A DNA stretch of 64,000 nucleotides from Marinobacterium sp. Its GTDB lineage: Bacteria > Pseudomonadota > Gammaproteobacteria > Pseudomonadales > Balneatricaceae. Each line of letters starts with the position of its first letter. Position 1 is the stretch's first letter. Below, piece by piece: positions 55,350-64,000 of the stretch. A program made the translations under genes and the position numbers. Below the pieces are notes generated by a model. That model searched no databases, had not been told where the DNA came from, and saw only the letters and a list, made by a program, of their open reading frames with translations. The stretch is taken from the NCBI GenBank assembly GCA_030602245.1, contig JAUWAC010000011.1, positions 26,931-90,930 of the forward strand, given 5' to 3'.

Positions 55350-56998
55350 CCGTGCTGAGGCTCCTCGGATAACGGACTGCGGTGCTGGATCGGCAGCGTG
55401 CTGCTCCAGTGGCTGGAGGCTTTCTCCGCCTGCTCGGCGAGGCGCTGCAGGTGGCTCAGGGCATCGAGCAGCTGCATGCTTTCCTCGGCACTGAGGCGCG
55501 CCCCCACCGTCTGCTCCAGCAGCCGGGATTTCAGGGTCTGGTAGAGGCCGTGCACCTCGTGCATCAGACGGTGGCTCTCGTAGCCCTGGGTGTTGCTGTC
55601 CTCGCCCACTTCGGTGAGGTCGATCAGGCGGATCAGCGTTTGTTGAAACTCGAACAGGCGGTGGCGCAGTCCTTCGTCCTGGATGCGATCAAACAGCGGG
55701 TAGTACTCCGGCAGCCGCGCCGACAGCCGCGCGATTTCGCTGAGGTAACGCGCCACGCGCAACGAAATCGGCAGGGTGTCACTGATCTCGACGCTGAGGT
55801 TCTGGCGTGCCAGTTCCTGATTGAACTCGCTGATGCGCCCCACCAGCTGGTAGATGCCCTGTGCCTGCGCCTCGAGCCGGGCCTGATCGGTCGCCTCGGC
55901 ACTGATCGCTTCGCGCGCCATGCGTGCGCAGTGGCGGCTGACGCGGGCCAGCTCGCGGTTCATCGCTTCGATGGCCAGCGACGGGGTGGCGAGGATGTTG
56001 TTGTCGAGATAGCGCGGCTGGGCCTCATCCTCTTCCAGACTCCTGAATCGCTGCAGCAGGAAGGCCTCCATGCGCTCGGTCAGCGGCCAGATCATCGCTA
56101 CGCCGGTCAGGTTGAACAGGGTGTGGTAGAGCGCCAGCAGCGCCACCAGATCGAAGCGCTCCGGGTCGAGGCGGTCGAGCCAGCCGGCCAGCAGCATCAG
56201 GAACAGCAGCCCCACCGCACCGGTGAGCAGGTTGAACAGGACATGGGCGGCGGAGATGCGCTTGGCGCTCGGGGTGGCGCCGATGGCCGCCATCAGGGCC
56301 GTCGTCGTGGTGCCGACGTTGGCGCCGATCACCAGGGCCGCCGCTGCCGACAGCGTGATCGAGCCGGTGTGTACCAGCGACAGCGCGATCGCCATCACCG
56401 CGGCCGATGCCTGCATCAGGAAGGTCATCAGAATGCCGGCGACGACAAACAGGCTCAATGCCAGCGGCCCATGGCCGATGCTGTCGAGCGGCACCTGACT
56501 CGAGAGGCCATCGAAGCTGGCGCGCAGAAAGTCGAGGCCGATAAAGAACAGCCCAAAACCGGCCACGGCCGTGCCGATGTGGCTCAGACGTCCGTTCTTG
56601 TTGACGATGCGCATGACCATGCCGGCGCCGATCATCGGCAACGCGAAGGCGCTGATCTTGATCTTGAAACCGATCAGTGCCACCAGCCAGCCGGTCATCG
56701 TGGTGCCGATGTTGCAGCCGTAGATCACCGCGATCGACTGCCCGAGGGTCAGCAGGCCGGCATTGACGAAGCCGAGGGTGGCGACCGTGACGGCGCTGGA
56801 GGATTGCACGGCGGCGGTAATCAGCGTACCGGACAGCAGGCCGCGCAGCTTGGAACGTGTCGCGGCCTGCAGCGCCTGTTTCAACGAGCGTCCCGCCGCC
56901 TGTTTGAGGCCGGTGGTCATCAGCTGCATACCGAGCAGAAACAGGCCGATCCCGCCGATCAGCTGGCCGAACATTTCCAGGGTCATGTGTGCTTCCAT
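55346..56998 (-). CDS. Na+/phosphate cotransporter with PhoU-like domain
   Basis: A 550-residue protein of the NptA/YjbB family. The membrane half (about 5-310) contains the two inverted repeats QAATRSKLRGLLSGTLITAAVQSSSAVTVATLG near residue 45 and LMQASAAVMAIALSLVHTG near 195, with the QSS and QAS substrate motifs. The C-terminal half (about 345-535) is helical and PhoU-like. It exports or imports phosphate with sodium. An ATG four codons downstream is an equally possible start. First gene of a unit with tauE-like and trmO. Confidence 0.9.
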   Translation of the reverse strand: MEAHMTLEMFGQLIGGIGLFLLGMQLMTTGLKQAAGRSLKQALQAATRSKLRGLLSGTLITAAVQSSSAVTVATLGFVNAGLLTLGQSIAVIYGCNIGTTMTGWLVALIGFKIKISAFALPMIGAGMVMRIVNKNGRLSHIGTAVAGFGLFFIGLDFLRASFDGLSSQVPLDSIGHGPLALSLFVVAGILMTFLMQASAAVMAIALSLVHTGSITLSAAAALVIGANVGTTTTALMAAIGATPSAKRISAAHVLFNLLTGAVGLLFLMLLAGWLDRLDPERFDLVALLALYHTLFNLTGVAMIWPLTERMEAFLLQRFRSLEEDEAQPRYLDNNILATPSLAIEAMNRELARVSRHCARMAREAISAEATDQARLEAQAQGIYQLVGRISEFNQELARQNLSVEISDTLPISLRVARYLSEIARLSARLPEYYPLFDRIQDEGLRHRLFEFQQTLIRLIDLTEVGEDSNTQGYESHRLMHEVHGLYQTLKSRLLEQTVGARLSAEESMQLLDALSHLQRLAEQAEKASSHWSSTLPIQHRSPLSEEPQHG

Positions 56999-57087
56999 CG
57001 CTCCGAGTGGACCTTGCCGGCGGCGCCGGTGGCTCAGAGTCTACCCAACGGCGTGCCGCGCTGCATCTGGCGCTGCAACAAAGCGAC

Positions 57088-57789
57088 TCAGTGCGCGTCG
57101 GGCGTGCGTGCCAGCACCCAGATATCGATACGGGTCGCGCCGCACTCGCGCAGGGCGTGGCTGAGTTCGCGTGCGGTACTGCCGGTGGTCATAACGTCGT
57201 CGACCACGGCGACATGGGGCGGCAGCGCGCGACGCACATTGAAGCTGCCGCGCAGGTTGGCCTGACGTTCAACGCGGCTCAGCTCCGCCTGCTGGGTCGT
57301 TACGCGCCGTTTGCGCACGCAGGTATCGGAGCAGGGAATCCGCAGTGCGTGCGAGAGTTCATTGGCGATCAGTGCGGCCTGATTGAAGCCGCGTCGGAGT
57401 TCTTTCAACGGGTGCTGTGGGACCGGGATCAACAGCTGGGGTGCCGGATCGATGCGGTCGGCCAGCCAGGTGGCGAACGTGCGACTGAGCCAGCCCAGCG
57501 CGGCCGGGCGGCGGTGGTATTTGATTCCCGGCAGTAATTGATTGAGCGGAAATTCGTAGCTGAACGCGGCGAGGGTTCGCTCGAACGGTGGCGGATCCTG
57601 CTGGCAGTGCGCACACAGGGTATCACGGGTACCGGTCAGTGGCTCGGCGCAGCGTGGGCAGGCGCCGATGAGCCAGGGCAGATCGCCGTGGCAGCCTTCG
57701 CACAGACCGTTGGCCATGGCCGGGGCGCGTCGGCACAATGAACAAAATTGTTTAATAAATGATCTATGGTTGACTATTAGGTTTTTCAT
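57088..57789 (-). CDS. ComF/GntX family protein
   Basis: A 233-residue ComF-family protein. The N-terminal part has eight cysteines in CxxC pairs (CSLC, CEGC, CPRC, CAHC), forming zinc ribbons. The C-terminal phosphoribosyltransferase fold has the PRPP-type motif VAVVDDVMTTGSTARELSHAL near residue 192. Gram-positive ComF acts in DNA uptake and E. coli GntX in use of DNA as nutrient. It is divergent from bioB, as in many gammaproteobacteria. Confidence 0.93.
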   Translation of the reverse strand: MKNLIVNHRSFIKQFCSLCRRAPAMANGLCEGCHGDLPWLIGACPRCAEPLTGTRDTLCAHCQQDPPPFERTLAAFSYEFPLNQLLPGIKYHRRPAALGWLSRTFATWLADRIDPAPQLLIPVPQHPLKELRRGFNQAALIANELSHALRIPCSDTCVRKRRVTTQQAELSRVERQANLRGSFNVRRALPPHVAVVDDVMTTGSTARELSHALRECGATRIDIWVLARTPDAH

Positions 57790-57792
57790 AAG

Positions 57793-57820
57793 TTGACAGC
57801 CCCCTCTGTCAGATTAAGAT
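57793..57820 (+). promoter_or_regulatory. Predicted promoter of the bioBFHCD operon
   Basis: A consensus TTGACA and TAAGAT with a 16-base spacer, about 65 bases before the bioB ATG. A clear BirA operator dyad was not seen. Confidence 0.5.
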
Positions 57821-57887
57821 GGGCATCCAATGCCGCTGGCGGTCGCCCCGTCAGCTCGATCGTTATGCTGAAGGGGAGCCGCGCGCA

Positions 57888-58937
57888 ATGCAAACCACCG
57901 CCGATGTACGTCATGACTGGACCGAAGACGAGGTCCGGGCGCTGTTCGAACTGCCGTTCAATGACCTTCTGTTCCGCGCCCACAGTGTGCATCGTCAGCA
58001 TTTCGATCCGAATCAGGTGCAGGTCAGCACGCTGCTGTCGATCAAGACCGGCGCCTGTCCGGAAGACTGCAAGTATTGTCCGCAGAGCGCCCACTATGAC
58101 ACCGGGCTTGAGAAGCAACGTCTGATGGAGGTCGAGGCGGTGCTGGCCAAGGCGCGGCAGGCGAAAGCGGCCGGTTCTACCCGCTTCTGTATGGGCGCGG
58201 CCTGGAAGCACCCCACCGATCGCGACATGCCCTACGTGCTGGAGATGGTGAAAGGGGTCAAGGCGCTGGGGCTGGAAACCTGCATGACGCTCGGCATGCT
58301 GAAGGAGGAGCACGCGCAGCAGCTGGCCGAGGCGGGGCTCGATTACTACAACCACAATCTGGATACGTCGCCGGAGTTCTACGACAAAATCATTACCACG
58401 CGTACCTATCAGGATCGCCTCGATACCCTCGCCCATGTGCGCGATGCGGGCATGAAAATCTGCAGCGGCGGCATTCTCGGCATGGGTGAAACCGCCCGCG
58501 ATCGGATCGGCCTGCTGCTGCAGCTGGCCAACCTGCCACAGCAGCCGGAGTCGGTCCCGATCAACATGCTGGTCAAAGTGGAAGGCACGCCGCTGGAAAA
58601 TGTCGACAATCTGGATCCGCTCGAGTTTATCCGCAATATCGCCGTGGCCCGTATCCTGATGCCGACATCCCATGTTCGCCTCTCCGCCGGACGCGAGCAG
58701 ATGTCGGACGAACTGCAGGCGATGGCGTTTTTCGCCGGCGCCAATTCCATCTTCTACGGTGAGTGCCTGCTGACCACGCCGAACCCGGAAACACACCGTG
58801 ACCTGCAGCTGTTCAAGCGGCTGGGGATCAATCCGGAGCAGCGCATCGAACCGTCCGATGAAGAGCAGGCGCAGGCGATCGCAAACCGCTTGCAGGCGCA
58901 GCAGGACGATGCCCTGTTCTACGATGCGGCGCACTGA
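57888..58937 (+). CDS. bioB: Biotin synthase
   Basis: A 349-residue radical-SAM enzyme that inserts sulfur into dethiobiotin. The radical-SAM cluster motif CPEDCKYC supplies Cys57, Cys61 and Cys64. [13 protein letters not shown] near residue 150 and the C-terminal [17 protein letters not shown] are also conserved. The ATG has AAGGGGA 10 bases upstream; an in-frame ATG further up adds 23 unrelated residues. First gene of bioBFHCD; its stop overlaps the bioF start by 1 base. Confidence 0.97.
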   Translation: MQTTADVRHDWTEDEVRALFELPFNDLLFRAHSVHRQHFDPNQVQVSTLLSIKTGACPEDCKYCPQSAHYDTGLEKQRLMEVEAVLAKARQAKAAGSTRFCMGAAWKHPTDRDMPYVLEMVKGVKALGLETCMTLGMLKEEHAQQLAEAGLDYYNHNLDTSPEFYDKIITTRTYQDRLDTLAHVRDAGMKICSGGILGMGETARDRIGLLLQLANLPQQPESVPINMLVKVEGTPLENVDNLDPLEFIRNIAVARILMPTSHVRLSAGREQMSDELQAMAFFAGANSIFYGECLLTTPNPETHRDLQLFKRLGINPEQRIEPSDEEQAQAIANRLQAQQDDALFYDAAH

Positions 58938-60103
58938 TGGGATTCGCGCAGCTCGACGCGGCGCTGGCTGAGCGCCGCGACGCACACCTCTACCGCCGGC
59001 GCCGCCTGCTGGAGTCGGCTCAGGGGCCGGAGGTGATCGTCGACGGCAGGCGCTGTTTGGCATTCTGCGCCAATGATTATCTGGGCCTGGCCAACCATCC
59101 GGCGGTCAGGCAGGCGCTGATCGAAGGCGCCGAACGCTTCGGCGTGGGGGGCGGGGCGTCGCATCTGGTGCTTGGCCACTCCAGTGCGCATCACCAGCTG
59201 GAGGAGGCGTTGGCCGAATTCACGGGACGGCCACGGGCTCTGCTGTTTTCGACCGGTTATATGGCCAACCTCGGGGTCATCAACGCATTGCTCGACAAGC
59301 AGGATGCGGTGTTTCAGGACCGTCTGAACCACGCCTCGCTGCTCGACGGCGGTCTGCTCAGCGGCGCGCGTTTCCAGCGTTATCTGCACAACGATGTGGA
59401 CAATCTCGCCCGGCGGCTGGCGCAAACCGAGGCCCGGCGCAAGCTGGTCGTGACCGATGGCGTGTTCAGCATGGATGGCGATGTTGCCGATCTGCCGGCG
59501 CTGGCGCAGACCTGTCAGGCCGCCGGCGCCTGGCTGATGGTTGATGATGCACACGGCTTTGGCTGCCTCGGTGCGCAGGGCGGCGGCTGTGCCGAACACT
59601 TCGGACTCGATACTGACGCGCTGCCGGTGCTGATTGGCACGCTCGGCAAGGCGTTCGGTACCGCGGGTGCATTCGTCGCCGGCAGTGAAACGCTGATCGA
59701 AACCCTGATTCAGTTTGCCCGTCCCTATATCTACACCACCAGCATGCCGCCGGCGGTCGCCTGGGCAACACTGACCAGCCTGCGGCTGCTGCGCGACGAG
59801 GGCTGGCGCCGCGAGCGCTTGCAGGGGCTGATTGCGCGCTTCCGGGACGGGGCGCAGGCACTGGGCTTCGAACTGATCGACTCGCCGACGCCGATTCAGC
59901 CGATTCTGGTCGGCGCTGCCGATGAGGCGCTGCGCCTGAGTGAAGCGCTGGAAGCGCACGGCATCTTCGTCAGCGCGATTCGACCGCCGACGGTACCGGC
60001 CGGCAGTGCCCGTTTGCGTGTCACGCTGAGCGCCGAGCACACGGAGGCACAGGTCGATCGTCTGTTGGGTGCGCTGGAACAGAGTCGGGGTGGACGCGGA
60101 TGA
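58937..60103 (+). CDS. bioF: 8-amino-7-oxononanoate synthase
   Basis: A 388-residue PLP enzyme condensing pimeloyl-ACP/CoA and alanine. [15 protein letters not shown] lies near residue 43, the aspartate in [11 protein letters not shown] near 203, and the PLP lysine is 238 in [13 protein letters not shown]. Standard length. Overlaps bioB by 1 base (TGATG) and bioH by 4. Confidence 0.97.
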   Translation: MGFAQLDAALAERRDAHLYRRRRLLESAQGPEVIVDGRRCLAFCANDYLGLANHPAVRQALIEGAERFGVGGGASHLVLGHSSAHHQLEEALAEFTGRPRALLFSTGYMANLGVINALLDKQDAVFQDRLNHASLLDGGLLSGARFQRYLHNDVDNLARRLAQTEARRKLVVTDGVFSMDGDVADLPALAQTCQAAGAWLMVDDAHGFGCLGAQGGGCAEHFGLDTDALPVLIGTLGKAFGTAGAFVAGSETLIETLIQFARPYIYTTSMPPAVAWATLTSLRLLRDEGWRRERLQGLIARFRDGAQALGFELIDSPTPIQPILVGAADEALRLSEALEAHGIFVSAIRPPTVPAGSARLRVTLSAEHTEAQVDRLLGALEQSRGGRG

Positions 60104-60879
60104 AGCTGTATCAGGAACGCCGGGGCACAAGGGGACCGGAACTGGTGCTGCTGCACGGCTGGGGGCTGTCCAGTGCGATCTGGCAGCCGCTGTTACCCGC
60201 GCTCGAGGCCCGCTATCGACTGACGCTGATCGACCTGCCCGGACTGGGCCGCTCGGCGGCGCTGGCAACCACCGATATCGAGTCGATGACAGCGGCGCTG
60301 CTCGACGCTGCGCCAGAACGTGCGCTCTGGGTCGGCTGGTCGCTGGGGGGCACCCTGGCGCTTGCCGCCGCTGCCCGGGCGCCGGCGCGCGTCAGCGGTC
60401 TGATGCTGGTGGCGGCAACGCCCTGTTTTGTGCAGCGCGACAACTGGCCCTGCGCGATGGCGCCGGAGACGTTTGCCGCTTTTGCCCAAGGGGTGGCAGA
60501 CGACAGCCGCCGCACGCTGAACCGATTTGCTTCGCTGCAGACGCAGGGCAGTGCCGGCGCCCGGGCCGAGCTGCGTCTGCTCAAGCAGGTGATCGCCGAC
60601 AGTGCGGCCACTGAGAAAGGTCTTAGTGCGACCCTTGAACTGCTGGGAGAGGATCTGCGAGCGGCGCTGGCGGCATTGTCGCAGCCGGTGACGGCGCTGC
60701 TTGGCGCGCAGGATCCGCTGGTGCCAGCGGCGGTGGCCGAAGGATTGACAGCGCTCTGTCCCACGCTGCGGGTCTGTCATTACGAGGCTGCCGCGCATCT
60801 GCCCTTTTTGACCGATTCGACCCGTTTTCTGGCGGATCTCGAACAGCTGGCGCTCACCAGCGGAGTGGCTGCGTCGTGA
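60100..60879 (+). CDS. bioH: Pimeloyl-ACP methyl ester esterase
   Basis: A 259-residue alpha/beta hydrolase. The oxyanion segment is [12 protein letters not shown], the nucleophile Ser81 is in [11 protein letters not shown], and Asp205 (GAQDPLVP) and His233 (AAHLPFL) complete the triad. It frees pimeloyl-ACP from its methyl ester after chain elongation, ending the BioC-BioH route. Located inside the operon, unlike E. coli, where bioH is separate. Confidence 0.95.
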   Translation: MKLYQERRGTRGPELVLLHGWGLSSAIWQPLLPALEARYRLTLIDLPGLGRSAALATTDIESMTAALLDAAPERALWVGWSLGGTLALAAAARAPARVSGLMLVAATPCFVQRDNWPCAMAPETFAAFAQGVADDSRRTLNRFASLQTQGSAGARAELRLLKQVIADSAATEKGLSATLELLGEDLRAALAALSQPVTALLGAQDPLVPAAVAEGLTALCPTLRVCHYEAAAHLPFLTDSTRFLADLEQLALTSGVAAS

Positions 60880-61667
60880 ATGCGCAGGTCCGCGATAAAC
60901 GGTTGGTGGCACAGTCGTTCAGCCGTGCGGCGGCGACCTATGACAGTGTCGCGGCGTTGCAGCGTGCGGTGGCCGATCAGCTGATTAATCAGCTGCCGGT
61001 GATGACGCCGGAGGTGGTGCTCGATCTGGGCAGCGGTACCGGCTATGCGACACCGCTGCTGCGCGCACGTTATCCACAGGCGCAGCTGTTCAGTCTCGAT
61101 CTCGCGGAGGGGATGCTGGCCTATGCACGCGGCCGGCACCGCCTTGAGAGTCATCACCATATCTGCGGCGATGCCGAGGCGCTGCCGCTGGCCGATGCCA
61201 GTGTCGACCTGATCTTCTCCAGTCTTGCGATTCAGTGGTGTGAGCAGCCGCGGCGCCTGTTCGCCGAGCTGGCCCGCGTGCTCAAGCCGGGCGGTCGGGC
61301 GCTGCTTGCCACGCTGGGGCCGGCCACGCTGAGTGAGTTGCGCCGGGCCTGGGCGGCGGTCGACGACGATCGCCACGTCAACGAGTTTCTGCCATTGGTG
61401 CAGCTCGAAGCGGCGGCCGATGCGCTGCGACCGTGCTGGCAGCAGACGGAGCTGAGAGTGCTCGAGTACGAGCGTCTGGGCGAGCTGATGCACGAGCTCA
61501 AGGCGCTGGGGGCGCATAACGTCAATCCACGGCGCCGGCAGGGGCTGTCGGGGCCGGCTCGGCTGCGTATACTGGCGCGGGCCTACGACGAGCAGCGGCT
61601 GAGCAACGGCCGACTGCCGGCCAGTTATGAAATTTACTATCTGGACTGGATCAGGACATCAGCGTGA
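60876..61667 (+). CDS. bioC: Malonyl-ACP O-methyltransferase
   Basis: A 263-residue SAM methyltransferase that methylates malonyl-ACP to prime pimelate synthesis. It has SFSRAAATYDSVAALQRAVA near residue 14, the SAM motif VLDLGSGTGYATPLL near 48 and FSSLAIQWC near 110. The GTG start overlaps the bioH stop (GTGA). Confidence 0.95.
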   Translation: MNAQVRDKRLVAQSFSRAAATYDSVAALQRAVADQLINQLPVMTPEVVLDLGSGTGYATPLLRARYPQAQLFSLDLAEGMLAYARGRHRLESHHHICGDAEALPLADASVDLIFSSLAIQWCEQPRRLFAELARVLKPGGRALLATLGPATLSELRRAWAAVDDDRHVNEFLPLVQLEAAADALRPCWQQTELRVLEYERLGELMHELKALGAHNVNPRRRQGLSGPARLRILARAYDEQRLSNGRLPASYEIYYLDWIRTSA

Positions 61668-62365
61668 AGCAGATCTATTTTGTCACCGGCACCGATACCG
61701 ATGCCGGCAAAACCGTGGTCAGTGCCGGTCTCCTGGAGCGCGCCAATCGCGACGGCCTGCGCACCATCGGCCTGAAGCCGCTGGCGGCAGGCTGTGAAGA
61801 GACCGCCGATGGGCTTCGTAACCGCGATGCGTTGCAGTTGCAGCAGGCGGCCAGCGTCAAACTGACCTATGAGCAGGTCAACCCGGTGGCGCTGGCTGAG
61901 CCGATGGCACCGCACATCGCCGCACTGCGGGAAAATCGCCGTCTCAGTGCCGATCGTCTGGCGGCGTTCTGTCGTGGCAGCCTGATGCAGCCCGCCGATT
62001 TCGTCCTGATCGAAGGCGCCGGTGGCTGGCGCGTACCGCTGAATCCGAGCGAGAACCTGGCGCGTCTGCCGAAATTGCTCGAGGTGCCGGTCATTCTGGT
62101 GGTCGGCATGAAACTGGGCTGTATCAGCCATGCGCTGCTGACGGCGGAAGCGATCGCCCGCGACGGCCTGCGCCTGGCCGGCTGGGTCGCGAACGTGGTC
62201 GACCCGGAGATGAGCGTGTTGCAGGAGAATATCGATACCATTCGTGCCTCGCTGTGCGCGCCGTTGCTGGGGGTTGTGCCCTGGCTTGAAGCCTGTACGC
62301 CGGGTGCCGTGGCCGATTGCCTCGATCTGGCAGCGCTGTCCGCACCGACTGCCGAGCAGACCTGA
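61664..62365 (+). CDS. bioD: Dethiobiotin synthetase
   Basis: A 233-residue ATPase that closes the ureido ring of dethiobiotin. The P-loop FVTGTDTDAGKTVVSAGLL is at the N-terminus and LIEGAGGWRVPLNPSEN near residue 116. The GTG start overlaps the bioC stop. Last gene of bioBFHCD; no terminator follows. Confidence 0.96.
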   Translation: MKQIYFVTGTDTDAGKTVVSAGLLERANRDGLRTIGLKPLAAGCEETADGLRNRDALQLQQAASVKLTYEQVNPVALAEPMAPHIAALRENRRLSADRLAAFCRGSLMQPADFVLIEGAGGWRVPLNPSENLARLPKLLEVPVILVVGMKLGCISHALLTAEAIARDGLRLAGWVANVVDPEMSVLQENIDTIRASLCAPLLGVVPWLEACTPGAVADCLDLAALSAPTAEQT

Positions 62366-62410
62366 GCGCGGCCGGATGCCTGACCCGTTGTTCATACCGG
62401 CAGCATTCGG

Positions 62411-62450
62411 GTGAACAAAAAGTGAACACTGAAACCAAAAATACTATACT
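62411..62450 (+). promoter_or_regulatory. Predicted promoter with tandem GTGAACA repeats
   Basis: GTGAACA occurs at 62411-62417 and again at 62422-62428, 11 bases (one helix turn) apart. The second copy overlaps a -35-like TGAACA, which is 16 bases before a good -10, TATACT (62445-62450). The spacing suits an activator bound on one face of the DNA. It precedes the two small genes at 62531 and 62822. Confidence 0.4.
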
Positions 62451-62530
62451 GGTGACGAAACAGTCCGCCGGCGGGCACCCAGGTGCTGCGGGCGGGTGAG
62501 CCAACTCAAGTGTTCCTGACAGGTGCAGGT

Positions 62531-62782
62531 ATGAATATCAACGGCATTACATCCCAGAGCGCGGCGCTTTATGCCACTAATCGCAGCCTCGACGGGGTGC
62601 AGCGTGCTGCCAGCGATGTACAGGGCAGTGGCCAGCCCCAGGAGCCGGAACAGGCATCGGGCCGTGACGTGAACCCGACACTGCGTGAGGCCGCTGTCGA
62701 TCAGACCGCCGCAGGCGCCAGTACGCAGGTGGTTCAGGAAGCGACCGAAGCGCTCGGCCTCAACATCGACACGCGTGCCTGA
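62531..62782 (+). CDS. Small flagellar-protein-like protein, unknown function
   Basis: An 83-residue protein. The start MNINGITSQSAALYATNRSLDGVQRAASD and the ending VVQEATEALGLNIDTRA resemble the paired coiled-coil ends of short rod/hook-like or 'motility' proteins found in Pseudomonas relatives; the middle is polar and disordered. AGGT lies just before the ATG. It is followed 39 bp later by the SprA-like gene. Assignment is by resemblance only. Confidence 0.55.
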   Translation: MNINGITSQSAALYATNRSLDGVQRAASDVQGSGQPQEPEQASGRDVNPTLREAAVDQTAAGASTQVVQEATEALGLNIDTRA

Positions 62783-62821
62783 GCGCGTCGGCCGACTTAA
62801 TCATTGTCGCGGTAGATCAAG

Positions 62822-63313
62822 ATGATTACGGCGATCTCCAGTACCTACAGTGCCTTCACCAACAGCGAGCCCGCCAGCAGCGCGGGCAACGCCGCTGACA
62901 GCCGCGCGCAGCGCAACACTGCGGCGGCAGCTGCTGTGGACAGCACGGCAACTCAGCCGGCGACGACTGCCTCTCGTAACGATGCTTCCACTGATCTGCG
63001 CCCGGAGCAGCGTGTCGGGGACAGCGCGCGCACGTCTGATGTCGAGCAGCGCCTGCGGGATGCGGAGAATCAGCAGCTGGTGAGCCGTCTCAGCGCCCGT
63101 GATCAGGAGGTCCGTGCCCATGAGCAGGCACATCAGGCCGCCGGCGGTACCCTTGCCGGTGCTGCAAGCTACACCTACCAACGCGGGCCGGACGGTCAGC
63201 TGTACGCGGTAGGCGGCGAAGTCAGTATTCAGGCCCCGGTCAGCAGTGGTGATCCGCAGCAGGATCTGGAGAACGCGCAGACGATTTTGCGGGTATACGG
63301 ATTTAATGGTTGA
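62822..63313 (+). pseudogene. SprA-like putative metalloprotease, 3' end cut by ISL3 element
   Basis: The open frame gives 163 residues. A disordered Ala/Ser/Thr-rich N-terminus (1-85) is followed by RLSARDQEVRAHEQAHQAAGGTLA, with HEQAH at 100-104, and YTYQRGPDGQLYAVGGEVSIQ, the signature of the SprA-related putative metalloprotease family. Family members continue for several tens of residues with an AALAPAEPS-type segment. Here codon 157 straddles the left end of an insertion sequence at 63291, and the last seven residues are read from IS sequence to a chance stop. The remainder would lie beyond the IS, outside the window. Whether the shortened protein is active is unknown. Confidence 0.8.
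63283..63290. repeat. Putative 8-bp target duplication of the ISL3 element
   Basis: GATTTTGC directly abuts the inferred IS end. ISL3 elements usually duplicate 8 bp; the matching copy should lie past the right end of the IS outside the window. Confidence 0.4.
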
Positions 63314-64000
63314 TGGGGCACCTTTACCCCACCAACCTGATACCATTATCAGATGGTTGATAGATCGACTCCGTAGTTGAGTTCCTCTGCGAAGTCCGGC
63401 AGTCCGTAACCGATGGTTTTCTTGTAGAAAGGAGAGACCTTCGCAGTCGGTGCCTTCTTCTTGTGCTTCGTGGTGTAGAGCATTCGTGCCCGCATCACCT
63501 CGAAGGAGTAACCGCGCCCTTCACGGTTCTTGTCCTTGGCCAGTCGGTTGATGGACTCCGTGTAAGCGTTGGTGACGGGCATGTCCGTCTCGAAGTAGGT
63601 CATGGTCTCTTCGCGCCAGTTTCCCACTGCCCTGACCAGATCGCTCCAGACTTCCTTTTGGCCCTTCGGGATGGTGGCTATCCACTCGTCCAGGGCGGCT
63701 TCTGCCTGGAGCCGTGTGGTGGCGTCCCAGATGCCGTAGAAGCGCTCCTTGTGCTCGTAGGCGGCCAGCAGTTGCGGGAACGCGCCTGTCCAGGTCTCCA
63801 TGATGAGGCGCTCCCGGTCTGAGACTTCGTGAGCGCGTTTCAGCAGGATTTTCCGGTCTCCCTTGAGAGTCCGGCTCTGGGACGGTTTCAGCTCCTTTCT
63901 GAGGCCCTTGCGCACTCTCTCTAGGGCATCGTTGGCCATGCGCACCACATGGAACTTATCGACCACGATACGGGCCTGGGGCAGCACAGCCTTGACCGCT
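63291..64000 (-). mobile_element. ISL3-family insertion sequence, left part (runs off window)
   Basis: The element appears to begin at GGGTATACGGATTTAATGG, a terminal sequence of the type I associate with Pseudomonas ISL3 elements such as ISPpu12. This start is also where the SprA-like reading frame loses similarity. The 58 bp before the transposase stop contain two short inverted repeats. The transposase is encoded on the minus strand, so this is the 3' end of the element. Confidence 0.75.
63349..64000 (-). CDS. ISL3 family transposase, C-terminal part
   Basis: At least 216 residues of an ISL3 (DDE_Tnp_ISL3) transposase, open to the window edge. It reads AVKAVLPQARIVVDKFHVVRMANDALERVRKGLRKEL, where the aspartate of VVDKFH is a catalytic DDE residue, and later NAYTESINRLAKDKNREGRGYSFEVMRARML, with the catalytic glutamate. 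The C-terminus ends normally at DLSTI, so this part looks intact. Confidence 0.93.
   Translation of the reverse strand, partial: AVKAVLPQARIVVDKFHVVRMANDALERVRKGLRKELKPSQSRTLKGDRKILLKRAHEVSDRERLIMETWTGAFPQLLAAYEHKERFYGIWDATTRLQAEAALDEWIATIPKGQKEVWSDLVRAVGNWREETMTYFETDMPVTNAYTESINRLAKDKNREGRGYSFEVMRARMLYTTKHKKKAPTAKVSPFYKKTIGYGLPDFAEELNYGVDLSTI

Overview
The window is a GC-rich, gene-dense piece of chromosome from a gammaproteobacterium. Several conserved gene orders point to the Pseudomonadales/Oceanospirillales side of the class: accB-accC-prmA-DUF3426-dusB-fis-purH-purD, mpl-ubiX, trpGDC, bioBFHCD, rpsF-rpsR-rplI-dnaB and yeaG-yeaH-spoVR. I cannot name the genus from sequence alone. I saw no rRNA, tRNA or CRISPR array.

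Left part (1-16556, nearly all minus strand): the start of acetate kinase with its phosphotransacetylase partner, a HIT protein, and the stress kinase set yeaG-yeaH-spoVR. A TPR lipoprotein and a LysE exporter follow, then dusB-fis-purH-purD, a DUF3426 zinc-ribbon protein, prmA and accBC. Middle (16956-30621): DUF2333 and an orphan ParA, purine/pyrimidine salvage (hpt, upp, uraA), ppa, fbp, a plus-strand envelope/translation run (mpl, ubiX, tsaB, uppP, rsmJ), then slyX with a short plsB and a membrane-anchored cold-shock protein.

Right of 30700: a flavin reductase fused to a MarR-like domain, an argO/argP exporter-regulator pair, a second LysE/LysR pair, hrpB, an M48 protease, trpGDC, OsmC, the S6-S18-L9-DnaB group, and bioA. 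At 48324-53794 lies the most distinctive locus. It holds five minus-strand genes behind one promoter: a SLAC1-type anion channel, a compact Cry-DASH, a class I-like photolyase/cryptochrome, a DUF2256 zinc-ribbon protein and an iron-sulfur cryptochrome/photolyase. A perfect 16-bp palindrome covers the -10 of that promoter, so the cluster looks like a repressor-controlled light or DNA-repair module.

From 53859 to 62365: trmO, tauE and a Na/Pi transporter, comF, and the biotin operon bioBFHCD, whose bioA partner sits about 10 kb away. The right edge holds a small flagellar-protein-like gene and a SprA-like metalloprotease gene cut by an ISL3-family insertion sequence that runs off the window.

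Functional names rest on recognition of conserved motifs and gene order, not on database searches. Promoters, operators and terminators are read by eye and are predictions.
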